From Desmonostoc geniculatum HA4340-LM1 (GTDB taxonomy: Bacteria > Cyanobacteriota > Cyanobacteriia > Cyanobacteriales > Nostocaceae): DNA of 64,000 nucleotides. Below the pieces are notes generated by a model. It saw nothing but the letters and a program-made list of their open reading frames with translations. It had not been told where the DNA came from and searched no databases. The position numbers and the translations under genes are program-made. This document shows, one piece after another, positions 9,391-17,312 of this stretch. The stretch's first letter is position 1. Each line of letters starts with the position of its first letter. The stretch lies in NCBI GenBank assembly GCA_019359545.1, contig JAHHHB010000014.1, positions 37,097 to 101,096 of the forward strand, in the 5' to 3' direction.

Positions 9391-9574
9391 ACTAACTTTT
9401 GTGACATAAATAGCAGCTTTTGCGACATGAATAGCAGCTTTTGTGACATGAATAGCAGCTTTTGTGACATGAATAGCAGCTTTTGTGACATGAATAGCAG
9501 CTTTTGCGACATAAATAGCAGCTTTTGCGACATAAGTAGCAGCTTTTGCGACATAAATAGCAGCTTTTGTGACT
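9391..9574. repeat. 21-bp tandem repeat (about 8.7 units)
   Basis: Consensus AGCAGCTTTTGYGACATRAAT. Units vary only at three positions (C/T, G/A, A/G). Because 21 is a multiple of 3, the minus strand stays open as a repeating MSQKLLF heptapeptide, which looks like a by-product rather than a gene. The array lies between the decarboxylase 3' end and the ABC ATPase 5' end, both on the minus strand. The remaining sequence of this gap (9167-9390) shows nothing recognisable. Confidence 0.9.
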
Positions 9575-9616
9575 AGTTTTGTACTATAGAAGTCCTAAAA
9601 CTACGAAATTAGCACG

Positions 9617-11086
9617 CTATTTAACGACTTTCAACGTTTTGAGGGTAGTATGATTGCAACCGCTGATAAATCCTCCCATCGCCTGGATTTGTTGCAAGAA
9701 GTCAAGAACGGGTTTGGTGATGACTTCCCCTGGCATTAATACGGGAATTCCCGGAGGATAGGGACAGACGATTTCGGTACAAATGCGATCGCAAGTCTTT
9801 GCTAAAGGTAATGTTTCACTAGGAGCAAAAAAAGCTTCACGGGGAGACAAATATAAATTAGTACCGAATGTTGTGAAAAAATCCTGCAAAATATAGTTTT
9901 TAACAGTAGCGTTGGTTCGGCGATATTCTTTGGCAATAGTAGTAAAACCTTGCACTAATTGTTCGATATCAGCTGCGGTATTGCCCAGACTAATAATAAA
10001 AGTAAGGTGCTGCTGGGAGGGAAATTCAGCAGTAACGGCAAATTTTTCATCTAGAATTTCATCTGCGGCAAATCCGGTTAAACCTAAATTAGAAACAGTG
10101 ACAGTTAATCGCGTTTTATCTAAAGCCATAAAGCCCGGAGATCCGCCCAATTGAGACATTTCCAAAACTGATAATCCAGGAATTTGGCTGATTTTGGTTC
10201 TAGCTTCCTGAGCAAGTTGCAAAGTTTGAGACATCAGCATTTTTCCGTGGAGTGCCATTTGCTGACGCGCTGCATCTAGAGAAGCTAAAAGTATATAACT
10301 AGGACTGGTAGACTGTAGAAGTTGCAAAGCTTTACTAATGCGATCGCTATCTATCCTATTACCTTGGATGTGCAGCATTGATGCCTGTGTCATGGCACCG
10401 AGTACTTTGTGGATGGATTGTACAGTTAAATCGGCATCTGCGGCTAAAGCCGGAGTGGGTAATTCGGGATGAAAGCTAAAGTGTGCGCCGTGTGCTTCAT
10501 CTACGAGTAGAGGAATATTATATTGATGTGTAATATTGGCGATCGCTCTTAAATCTCCGCAAACACCGTAATATGTTGGGTACACTGTCAACACTGCTTT
10601 AGCGTCAGGATGTTGTTGGAGTGCAGATTCTACAGCATTAGGCGTGATGCTATGGGCAATATCTAAAACTGAATCGTATTCAGGATTGAGGAAAATTGGG
10701 ATGGCACCGGAGAGAATTAAGGCGGCGATCGCCGAAGAATGCACATTCCGAGGCAAAATGATTTTATCGCCAGTGCCACAGGTAGCGAGAATTGCCGCCT
10801 CAACTCCACAGGTAGAACCGTTGACAAGAAACCATGTTTGTGAAGCGCCAAATGCTTCAGCTGCTAGTTGTTGTGCTTTTTGAATTACGCCTTGGGGTGC
10901 AAAAAGATTATCTAAATCTGCTAATTCGGTTAAGTCAGCGCCAAAGACGGCTTTACCAAGTAAATCAGCTAAGGGTTGAGAGATACCTTTGCCTTGTTTG
11001 TGTCCTGGGGTGTAAAAAGGAGCGTGGGGACGGGCTGCATTGGCTTTTAAGGCGTCTAATAAGGGTGTTTGGTCTTGATTGAGCAT
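9617..11086 (-). CDS. PLP-dependent Orn/Lys/Arg decarboxylase family protein
   Basis: 489 residues of the fold III... aspartate-aminotransferase-type group of basic amino acid decarboxylases. N-terminal HAPFYTPGHKQGKGIS and SQTWFLVNGSTCGVEAAILA (PLP phosphate contact) are diagnostic. DEAHGAHFSFH holds the PLP-ring aspartate and SIHKVLGAMTQASMLH the Schiff-base lysine. The C-terminal domain has CPYPPGIPVLMPGE, typical of the family. The short form without the N-terminal wing domain is normal in cyanobacteria. Likely makes a polyamine precursor (agmatine, cadaverine or putrescine); which amino acid is used cannot be decided from sequence. Confidence 0.9.
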   Translation of the reverse strand: MLNQDQTPLLDALKANAARPHAPFYTPGHKQGKGISQPLADLLGKAVFGADLTELADLDNLFAPQGVIQKAQQLAAEAFGASQTWFLVNGSTCGVEAAILATCGTGDKIILPRNVHSSAIAALILSGAIPIFLNPEYDSVLDIAHSITPNAVESALQQHPDAKAVLTVYPTYYGVCGDLRAIANITHQYNIPLLVDEAHGAHFSFHPELPTPALAADADLTVQSIHKVLGAMTQASMLHIQGNRIDSDRISKALQLLQSTSPSYILLASLDAARQQMALHGKMLMSQTLQLAQEARTKISQIPGLSVLEMSQLGGSPGFMALDKTRLTVTVSNLGLTGFAADEILDEKFAVTAEFPSQQHLTFIISLGNTAADIEQLVQGFTTIAKEYRRTNATVKNYILQDFFTTFGTNLYLSPREAFFAPSETLPLAKTCDRICTEIVCPYPPGIPVLMPGEVITKPVLDFLQQIQAMGGFISGCNHTTLKTLKVVK

Positions 11087-11148
11087 TTTTGAAAAAACAA
11101 ACCGTCAATCGATTTTGGATTAATGAAAAAAGTTAAACTTTTGGATAC

Positions 11149-11294
11149 TATAGCGATTCTCACTTGGGTAAAATACGCCCGTTCGTAGGGGCGCCAAGCT
11201 TAGCGCCCCTACAGCGTATTGCATCCAAACGAGAATCGGTAGCGAACATGGCTGTGCCCCTACCCGTGTACTTCATTTACCTGAAATACGCTGT
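11149..11294. mobile_element. Composite MITE-like element, family B
   Basis: Begins TATAGCGATTCTCACTTGG. An inner inverted copy ends at 11244 (AAACGAGAATCGGTAGCG), and a further end-like sequence (GTACTTCATTTACCTGAAATACGCTGTA) closes at about 11294. It contains the hairpins GTAGGGGCGCC...GGCGC-type and a GTGCCCCTAC tract. It is related to the element at 19237-19341. The right edge runs into the transposase remnant and supplies its last residues. Confidence 0.6.
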
Positions 11295-12026
11295 AAACCA
11301 GCCAAATGTTCTTTCTACTACCCAACGCTTGGGTAAAACTTCAAACTCTTTATTAGTACGGCGCATGACTTCAACATGAGCTTGAATCATCAACCAAACA
11401 GCCAGCGCAAACTTATCACCGTCATAGCCTGAGTCAACCCAGATGACTTCAACTTTTTCTAATAACTCTGGCCGTTCTTCCACCAGTTCCATTAAGGCAT
11501 ACGCTGCAAGCACTCTTTCAGGAGCATTTCCTTCGCTCAAAATCACTTTGAGCAATAGCCCAAGGCTATCAACGATTGTTTGGCGTTTTCTTCCTTTGAC
11601 TAACTTGCCACCATCAAAGCCGTACACATCCACGCCAGTTGCTTCAAGTCGGGCATTGCCCGCCCAACGCACTGGCTCCCCTTTTTTCAGTCGTTTTTAC
11701 CGACTGACTATCTGCCGCAGGGCTGTTGGTTGTGTTGACCTACCTAGTTTTTCCCTCAGTTTGTCACGTAGTGTATGGTTTAATTCTTCCCAAATTCCGT
11801 ATTTTTGCCATTTGCGATAATAGCTGTAAACCGTTGAACTTGGTGGAAAGTCTCCTGGTAGCATGTCCCATTGACATCCCGTTTTCAAGTGATAGTATAT
11901 TGCGTTGCATACTTCTCTCATATCAGTAGTCCTTGGATGTCCCCCAGATTTAGCTGGTGGGATTAAGGGAGCTAGAATAGCCCATTCTGAGTCACTCAGG
12001 TCGGTAGAATAAGCCTTTCGAGTCAT
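11277..12026 (-). pseudogene. Broken IS5-family (IS427-like) transposase
   Basis: The first part (11697-12026) encodes the N-terminal region starting TRKAYSTDLSDSEWAILAPL, with KTGCQWDMLPGDFPPSSTVY typical of IS5/IS427 proteins. The second part (11277-11672) encodes the DDE half with YGFDGGKLVKGRKRQTIVDS, VDSGYDGD and VVERTFGWF. Between them the reading frame is broken: DSQSVKTTEKRG is readable in another frame around 11680-11715, and a 43-bp palindromic repeat (11634-11676) is inserted there. The C-terminus is cut after WFTA, where a MITE-like sequence begins. Family members continue about 35 residues further. Not expected to be functional. Confidence 0.85.
11634..11676. repeat. Small dispersed repeat inserted inside the transposase gene
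   Basis: 43-bp element with inverted ends GCCAGT/ACTGGC and an inner palindrome CGGGCATTGCCCG. It interrupts the conserved stretch between TEKRG and YGFDGG of the transposase. This type of compact palindromic repeat is known in Nostoc genomes as small dispersed repeats. Confidence 0.75.
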
Positions 12027-12098
12027 TGGACGCTACGTAAATGCACTGTCTCAAAAGTATCTTATCGTCTCATTTCATTTGATTAGTCACCTTTAGAT

Positions 12099-12215
12099 TT
12101 ACTTTATAAATAGCCTCTCATCAGAAACAGGTTGTTCGCCTATAGGGGTAACCTCTACTTTAATTATTCTGCCGTCAGAAAGTTCAAAGGAAATAATTTT
12201 GGTTCTATCTGCCAT
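12099..12215 (-). CDS. 38-residue protein resembling the N-terminus of trypsin-co-occurring domain 1
   Basis: Reads MADRTKIISFELSDGRIIKV then EVTPIGEQPVSDERLFIK. The IISFELSDGRIIKVEV strand pattern resembles the start of the CU044_2847/trypco1 family, whose members are around 100 residues or more and occur beside trypsin-like proteases in conflict systems. If related, this copy is a 5' fragment whose remainder may have been lost when the neighbouring insertion sequence arrived. The similarity is by eye only; it could equally be an independent short protein. Confidence 0.4.
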   Translation of the reverse strand: MADRTKIISFELSDGRIIKVEVTPIGEQPVSDERLFIK

Positions 12216-12305
12216 ACTTGATTTTTTTCTGTTAATTTTTCGTGCAAGGGTATTTCTAAATAATGAGAATAAGGTAAGCTAATACATTTTTAATTTACAT
12301 AATCA

Positions 12306-12338
12306 GGGCGGGCAAGATGCCCACCCCACAAGAGTTTT
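12306..12338. repeat. Dispersed repeat GGGCGGGCAAGATGCCCACC
   Basis: About 31 bases (through CCCACAAGAGTTT) with an internal stem GGGCGGGCA/TGCCCACCC. The same sequence occurs at 46100-46131, where it replaces the 5' end of a Uma2 gene. Confidence 0.75.
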
Positions 12339-12508
12339 AATCTTAAGTAATATGCAAGTTGAATGTCTAAGAGCTTATATGGTATTGTTGCATTTTTCGG
12401 GCACGATTAATTTAATAAAAATTGATATTGGACGCAGAGAAGGAAGAGAATCGTTACGCACAATGTTATGCTGGCGTTAAGATCCGTAAGTTCTGTGTAG
12501 CTGACTAG

Positions 12509-13216
12509 ATGAGACCTTATCATCAAATCCCGATTTTTGAGTGTGGTGAACCGTTGCTGGAGATTCCTTTGGAATTGTTTGCGGTGGAATTTCCCCATCC
12601 TTATGAAAAGTTAGGTGCTACTTATGGCGATCGCTCTCCTTATTATCTCCGTCAAAGCGCCATTGAAAATTTGATTGCAGCACAAAATTACCTGGAGTTG
12701 TTGCATCCCCAGTGGCGAATTCAAATATTTGATGCCTATCGCCCGATCGCAGTCCAACAGTTTATGGTAAATTACAGCTTCGCGCAAGCAGTACAAGAAA
12801 GAGGACTGACTGAGGCAGAATTATCACCAAACCAACGCCAAGAAATTTGGCAAGCTGTTTATGAAATTTGGGCTGTACCGAGTTTGGATGAAAAAACTCC
12901 CCCGCCTCACAGTACTGGCGCTGCGGTGGATGTGACGCTAGTAGATGAGACTGGGGAAATAGTGGATATGGGTTCGCCCATCGATGAAATGTCAGAGCGA
13001 TCGCATCCCGATTATTATGCCAATAGCGATCGTCCAGAAGCACTGAAATATCATGCTCACCGTCAGCTATTGCGAGATGTAATGTTAAAAGCCGGCTTTC
13101 AACGCAATCCTAGAGAATGGTGGCATTTTTCCTTTGGCGATCAAATGTGGGCTTGGCTGAATAATCAATCCAATCCAACCAATCCCGTCACCGCACGTTA
13201 CGGGCGTCTTGTATAG
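12509..13216 (+). CDS. D-alanyl-D-alanine dipeptidase (VanX/DdpX-like, peptidase M15D)
   Basis: 235 residues. Zinc ligands are H134 and D141 in PPPHSTGAAVDVTLVD (SxHxxGxAxD-like) and H206 in EWWHFSFGD, with E203 as the catalytic base. IFDAYRPIAVQ holds the conserved arginine of the family. These enzymes cleave free D-Ala-D-Ala. In VanX this blocks vancomycin targets; in Gram-negatives without van genes it more likely recycles peptidoglycan dipeptides. No vanH/vanA or sensor genes are nearby, so recycling is the favoured reading. No signal peptide is visible, suggesting a cytoplasmic protein. Confidence 0.88.
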   Translation: MRPYHQIPIFECGEPLLEIPLELFAVEFPHPYEKLGATYGDRSPYYLRQSAIENLIAAQNYLELLHPQWRIQIFDAYRPIAVQQFMVNYSFAQAVQERGLTEAELSPNQRQEIWQAVYEIWAVPSLDEKTPPPHSTGAAVDVTLVDETGEIVDMGSPIDEMSERSHPDYYANSDRPEALKYHAHRQLLRDVMLKAGFQRNPREWWHFSFGDQMWAWLNNQSNPTNPVTARYGRLV

Positions 13217-13267
13217 ATTTTAGATTTTAAATTTTAGATTTTGGATTGAACAATCTAAAATCTAAAA
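13216..13267. repeat. Inverted TTTTAGA/TCTAAAA heptamer repeat
   Basis: TTTTAGATTTTAAATTTTAGATTTTGGATT is followed by CAATCTAAAATCTAAAA, giving a hairpin just 3' of the dipeptidase gene. It could work as a terminator, but is of the general STRR type. Confidence 0.75.
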
Positions 13268-13407
13268 CTAGTACAGCACAGCGTAAATAAACCAACCATT
13301 TGAAATGTCTCAAACCCTTATGAACAGGTAATTACGAATTACGTTAGCGCAGCGTTAGCGACGCAGGAGCGTCATTACGAATTACGAATTCCGCCTTGCG
13401 CTACTAG
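13268..13407. mobile_element. 140-bp MITE-like element, family C, copy 1
   Basis: Terminal inverted repeats begin CTAGTACAGCACAGCG at the left and, read from the right, CTAGTAGCGCAAGGCGGAA. The interior contains ATTTGAAATGTCTCAAACCC and GCGACGCAGGAGCGTCATTA. It is nearly identical in length and sequence to 48936-49075. Its right end supplies the TAG stop codon of the TspO gene. Confidence 0.8.
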
Positions 13408-13877
13408 GCATCTTGAGGATTGAGGTTAATCATCTGCCAAGTGGTATAAGTTCCGATGGGACTCCAGAGCAAATAAGGAATTAGTAACAGTGCAGCCCAA
13501 CCAGAAATACCTAAGACTGCAAGCATCAACAAAGCCCCAATGAGAAAACCTGTGCCACCGAGAATTGTGCCTACTTTTAGGCTACGAAGTCTAAACATTA
13601 CAGGCGTATAGGCAATGGTGACAATTTCTAATAGCAAATATAAACCCATGATTAACCAGGTTGGAGTGGTTCCTGGGTCTTTTTCCCAGATAATATAAGC
13701 CGACCAAGCACCGCAAATAAATATTACAGTCCAAATAATTGGAATCGCGCCTTCAAAAGTGAGCCATCTCGGTCGTTGTAAGCGCTTAAACCACTGGCGA
13801 TCGCCAGGCGTAATCACGTTAGCTGCTAGCGCAACTAAGAAAGCCACACCCCCAATCACCATCCAAGATTTAATCAT
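13404..13877 (-). CDS. tspO: TspO/MBR family tryptophan-rich membrane protein
   Basis: 157 residues, five transmembrane helices. RPRWLTFEGAIPIIWTVIF and WSPIGTYTTWQMINLNP are the family signatures (the P-P/W-rich first loop and the fifth helix). TspO proteins bind tetrapyrroles and are linked to stress and porphyrin turnover in bacteria, including cyanobacteria. The stop codon TAG falls inside the terminal repeat of a MITE-like element, so the last residues may be newly set by that insertion. It stands alone, with no operon partner. Confidence 0.9.
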   Translation of the reverse strand: MIKSWMVIGGVAFLVALAANVITPGDRQWFKRLQRPRWLTFEGAIPIIWTVIFICGAWSAYIIWEKDPGTTPTWLIMGLYLLLEIVTIAYTPVMFRLRSLKVGTILGGTGFLIGALLMLAVLGISGWAALLLIPYLLWSPIGTYTTWQMINLNPQDA

Positions 13878-14231
13878 GCCCCTTATCCTTTACAAGCGCT
13901 ATCTATCGCTTAAATATCACTCTTTATAGTGTTATTTTGTCAATTTAGTTGCTAATTACTCATCATCCTTGAGTGCGATCGCTTCTCATCGTTTGGCAGG
14001 ACTTTAAATTTTGGGCATGGGGCATTGGGCAGAGGGGCAGAGGAGCAGAGGGGCAGAGGGAAAACCTAAAGCTCCCCTGCTCCCCTGCTCCCCTGCTCCC
14101 TCATCTCCCCACCTCCCATTTATTCCCCAAGACTACCAGCCGATTCTCTCTAAAGATAGGGGTATAGGGTAAACCAGGGAAATATTCTGAGCAATAGGGG
14201 GATAAGGAAATTAAACTCAACGGTAATTCAT
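13878..14231. repeat. Intergenic with G-rich/C-rich heptamer arrays
   Basis: At about 14015-14115 a GGGGCAGAGG(AGCAGAGG) array is followed by CTCCCCTGCTCCCCTGCT units, complementary halves able to form a long hairpin. No gene seen. Confidence 0.75.
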
Positions 14232-14801
14232 ATGCAAAGTGAATCAGAAATGCGTTCGCTAGCACCAGAAACTCGAGGAATTGGTAATACTATTCGCCTA
14301 ACAGGCTGGATTACTTTCTGGCTACAATCGGCAATTGGAGTGGTTTCTGTCTTAGCTTTGCTGTTCGCCTTGACTGGTCGTGGCTTGGTTCAGCAGCAAA
14401 ATACTGGTCTTGCAATTGGCATATTTTGGGCTGTATGCGGAATTTTAGTGTTGTTATTCAGTCTTTATTGGGATTTTCGTTACACTCGCATCGGCAAAGC
14501 TCTAGAAAATCCCCATTTAGTTTCACATCCGAGTAAGCCAGATACAACTAGAATCCTTCGTCTAGGGATAATTGTGGGTTTAGTGGGAATATTATTAACT
14601 CTCTTGGGTGCTGGTTCAACTGTGTTAGTGCTACTGGCAAAATCTATATCCCAAACTCCAGGAGTCGCAATCACCGACCCCTACAGGATTATTCGACCGA
14701 TGGATGTTTTTGTGGCTGTGGCAGATATCACCGGAATTGCTGCTCATTATGTGGGTACTGTCGCTTCCTTATGGTTGCTGGAGCGTGTGCATCAACACTA
14801 A
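14232..14801 (+). CDS. DUF3611 family membrane protein (Tic21/PIC1-related)
   Basis: 189 residues with four hydrophobic segments: GWITFWLQSAIGVVSVLALLF, a second near residues 60-80, LGIIVGLVGILLTLLGAGS and one near the C-terminus. LAPETRGIGNTIRLTGWITF is typical of the DUF3611 family, which includes the chloroplast inner-envelope protein TIC21/PIC1. Roles in protein import and iron permeation have been proposed for the plant member; the cyanobacterial function is not settled. Probably a cytoplasmic or thylakoid membrane protein. Confidence 0.85.
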   Translation: MQSESEMRSLAPETRGIGNTIRLTGWITFWLQSAIGVVSVLALLFALTGRGLVQQQNTGLAIGIFWAVCGILVLLFSLYWDFRYTRIGKALENPHLVSHPSKPDTTRILRLGIIVGLVGILLTLLGAGSTVLVLLAKSISQTPGVAITDPYRIIRPMDVFVAVADITGIAAHYVGTVASLWLLERVHQH

Positions 14802-15527
14802 AAACTTTTACGGGTGATTCCTAAGGACGGAAGAATATTGCCATACAAGTCTTTCGTAGAATAGCACAGCGATACGTCCCTAACCCGTCTTGCTATGGGA
14901 GTCCTATTTGATTGCTTAAAAAACTCGTCCTCAACTCAAAAAGCATGATTCCCCACTTATGTGGAGACGCGATTAATCGCGTCTGATTAATATAGGTTTG
15001 ACAAACTCTATTTTGATATTTACATTGCTTTTGATGTCTTCAAGTTACGACTTGAAGACAAATTTGTTTATTACCTATGATAGTTACTAAGACTCATCTG
15101 GATGAGCGAAAGTAGTGGGAGTAATGGTTGAGGGTAAATATACTTAGTAATTGAGGTTCAAAGCATGGACTCGACAGGTGAGGCTCAAATTGTGGACTCG
15201 TCCTGGTATCTTCCACTGCCGTTGAAAGAGTATGCAATGAGCCGAGTGACTGTCTACTTTTATAGCAACGGGTGGGTTCCAATTAAATATTGTTTTTTGC
15301 AAAAGGCAATTTTGTTATACCACAAAGCCAAACTATAAGGTAAGGAAATTTTAGTATTTCCTACTGATTTAGATCCTAATAATTTCTCAAATTCGTTTAA
15401 CTAAAATGCATTTAGGTTCATCATTTTTCAAAAAAAAATACAACATACTAACCAACTATGCAGGCGTACTTGTGTACGCCTTTATTTATAAATACTATTA
15501 AAGATTGATGTTAATTTTAAAGCCAAT
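14802..15527. other. Repeat-bearing intergenic region
   Basis: No convincing gene. Contains the small palindromic repeat GAGACGCGATTAATCGCGTCT (about 14961-14981) and a hairpin at 15462-15481. A 62-residue minus frame at 15094-15282 has no protein-like character. Confidence 0.5.
15462..15481 (+). terminator. Hairpin followed by T-rich tract
   Basis: AGGCGTAC, loop TTGT, GTACGCCT, then TTATTTATA on the + strand. It has the form of a Rho-independent terminator, but the nearest + strand gene ends 660 bases upstream, so it may end an unrecognised small RNA or be a stray repeat. Confidence 0.45.
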
Positions 15528-15705
15528 AGAGGTTGTTTGAAAAGTGGTATTTTGTGATTTTAAGAGAATGATTATCCCCCTTAATCTCCCCGATGTATTG
15601 GAGAAAAACCGGAAAATAATCTAGTTCCCTCCCATTTATAAGGGGAGGGTTAGGGTGGGGTAAAAAATATTTTATACCTCAATCATGACTTTTCAAACGT
15701 CCTCT
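15528..15705. mobile_element. MITE-like element, family A, copy 2
   Basis: 178 bases with imperfect terminal inverted repeats AGAGGTTGTTTGAAAAGT and, from the right, AGAGGACGTTTGAAAAGT. The body shares AAGGGGAGGGTTAGGGTGGG and TCAATCATGACTTTT with copy 1 (2850-3063). Its last base forms part of the stop codon of the YdeI-like gene. Confidence 0.8.
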
Positions 15706-16337
15706 TAGCGTACCAATGGGCTTTTGTTTTGGACTGCTGAATTAACGGTTTGTTCAATTCTTTTCAACCTTGTTTCTGGACGTTTAGCACTCTGAATCCA
15801 AAAAAGGATATTCTTTTTAGATGAGTTGTTAAAGGCCTCAAAATAATCTCTGGCAGTTTTGTTTGCTTCTAATCCCTGGCTTAAATCTAAGGGAATAATT
15901 AATGCTTCGATCGCATCTAATGAATTCCACGATCCATTTTGTTTTGCAACTGCAATTTTTTCCAGACCAGCTTTAGCAATCAAACCTTGTTCAATGAGTT
16001 CTTCAATATATTGTTTATTTAATTTTGACCATACACTTTTCAACTTTCGCGGTGTAAAAATTTGCATATAACGTTCTTCATCTAATGATTTGACTTTACT
16101 ATCAATCCATCCAAAACATAACGCTTCTTTTACCGCTTCGCTATATCGAACACTTGGTTTACCACTTTTTACTTTGTAGTAGATGAGCCAGACACCAGAA
16201 GATGTGTGATGGTTTGTTTCTAACCATTGCCGCCATTCTTCGCGGCTATTGGGACAGAAAGTGGGGAATTCATTGTTGACTTTAGATATACCAGTATCTT
16301 GACTTTTGCTGAAGTTTGTCTCTGTATTTTGCCACAT
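15705..16337 (-). CDS. YdeI/OmpD-associated family protein
   Basis: About 210 residues. FCPNSREEWRQWLETNHHTSSGVWLIYYK, SEAVKEALCFGWIDSKVKSLDEER and FTPRKLKSVWSKLNKQYIEEL match the YdeI/OmpD-associated family, whose biochemical role is poorly known (some members affect resistance to antimicrobial peptides). The C-terminal AFNNSSKKNILFWIQSAKRPETR is the second family domain. Start: ATG at 16337 (MWQNTETN) is used; the frame runs to an ATG at 16418. The last codon abuts a MITE-like element. A perfect 13-bp dyad lies upstream at 16494-16521. Confidence 0.85.
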   Translation of the reverse strand: MWQNTETNFSKSQDTGISKVNNEFPTFCPNSREEWRQWLETNHHTSSGVWLIYYKVKSGKPSVRYSEAVKEALCFGWIDSKVKSLDEERYMQIFTPRKLKSVWSKLNKQYIEELIEQGLIAKAGLEKIAVAKQNGSWNSLDAIEALIIPLDLSQGLEANKTARDYFEAFNNSSKKNILFWIQSAKRPETRLKRIEQTVNSAVQNKSPLVR

Positions 16338-16493
16338 TTGGTGTGTGTTAGTAGTTGCTACAAAACTTTTGTCTACTCTTAGAGATGTATTAAAAATCTT
16401 AAGTGATATATCAAGCACTAAAAATTATGTCTTGTTGACAAATTTCGCTAATATATGAATCAATTATAACATGTTTAAAGGATGATACACCCG

Positions 16494-16521
16494 TATATCT
16501 ATATCTAAAGATATAGATATA
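16494..16521. promoter_or_regulatory. Perfect AT-rich dyad, candidate operator
   Basis: Arms TATCTATATCTA... of 13 bp (16494-16506 and 16509-16521) are exactly complementary around a two-base centre. It is about 160 bases upstream of the YdeI-like start and 130 upstream of a doubtful + strand frame. This symmetry suits a dimeric repressor; the regulator is unknown. Confidence 0.4.
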
Positions 16522-17312
16522 TCACAGCAGTTTTTGTTTGCATGAATTATCAATTTACAAGTTTTGAGACAGTAAATTTCTGGAAACTGCATTATCTCAT
16601 GTGTAGAAAAATGTTAGTTGATGCTATAAAGCTGAAAAGAAATTTATGATTAGTCGAACTATAGACTTTATTTTTATCGATACCTTTGCCTTCACGATTA
16701 ACAAGACACTAGGTTTAATACTTAGTACTAAAATTTGCAACTACTCATGGGAAGGAAAAGTCAAAGAGGTGTCGCAAACACAACAGGTAGATGCTGAGTA
16801 TCTACCCGAAGTTTCAGCGCCACAAGACGTTGAAGACGGACATCAAAACTGAATCAATAGATGAATAGCCTGATAAATCAGCGAATTTTAGATTTTAAAT
16901 TTTGGATTTTGGATTGAAACAAAATCCAAAATTTAAAAAAGTCCATTGCTCGTCCCAAGGTTCACTATTACCCCTCTTCTGTCACTTTCCGGGTATTCTG
17001 AATAACAGGAGCTAGGCTGGACAGATTATCGTTTCACCAATTTCCAACATATTCAGAGGTGGTGGGAGATTATTTTTTGTGTTTACACGATGATTAGTTT
17101 AAATTCTTCAGTCTTCTTAGGCTTAAATCAATCTCGTAAACTTGAGACCGAGGCACAAGATCTGAGTGATGTTTAGATAGGCGCACCGATCTATCTAAAT
17201 ATTCAGTACTCAAGGTTTGAATTTATTCTGACATCAAAAAACCAGAGTTTAGTTAGTCATGAACCAGAATTACCAGTTCAAATGGTAATCTACAACGCAC
17301 AGATTTTATTAA
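16522..17312. other. Intergenic with an inverted TTTTGGA array; one doubtful frame
   Basis: The inverted heptamer array TTTTAGATTTTAAATTTTGG ... CCAAAATTTAAAA lies at about 16885-16938. A 68-residue + frame (16646-16852) ends in an acidic tail (DAEYLPEVSAPQDVEDGHQN) but has no family resemblance; it is not called as a gene. Nothing else recognised. Confidence 0.4.

Noticed and set aside
9366..9554. 62-residue minus frame of MSQKLLF repeats
   Set aside because: It is the automatic result of a 21-bp tandem repeat with no stop codon; no start context and no independent evidence of coding.
9391..9574. CRISPR array
   Set aside because: The repeat is continuous with no unique spacers, so it is a minisatellite rather than a repeat-spacer array.
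12509..13216. Vancomycin resistance locus based on the VanX-like gene
   Set aside because: No vanH, vanA/B ligase or VanRS genes are present; stand-alone DdpX-type dipeptidases are common in peptidoglycan recycling.
15094..15282. 62-residue minus frame
   Set aside because: Internal near-duplicate phrases come from repeated DNA (GTGGACTCG-type), with no protein-like pattern.
16646..16852. 68-residue + frame with acidic tail
   Set aside because: First half is not protein-like and there is no recognisable family; kept only as a remark in the gap entry.
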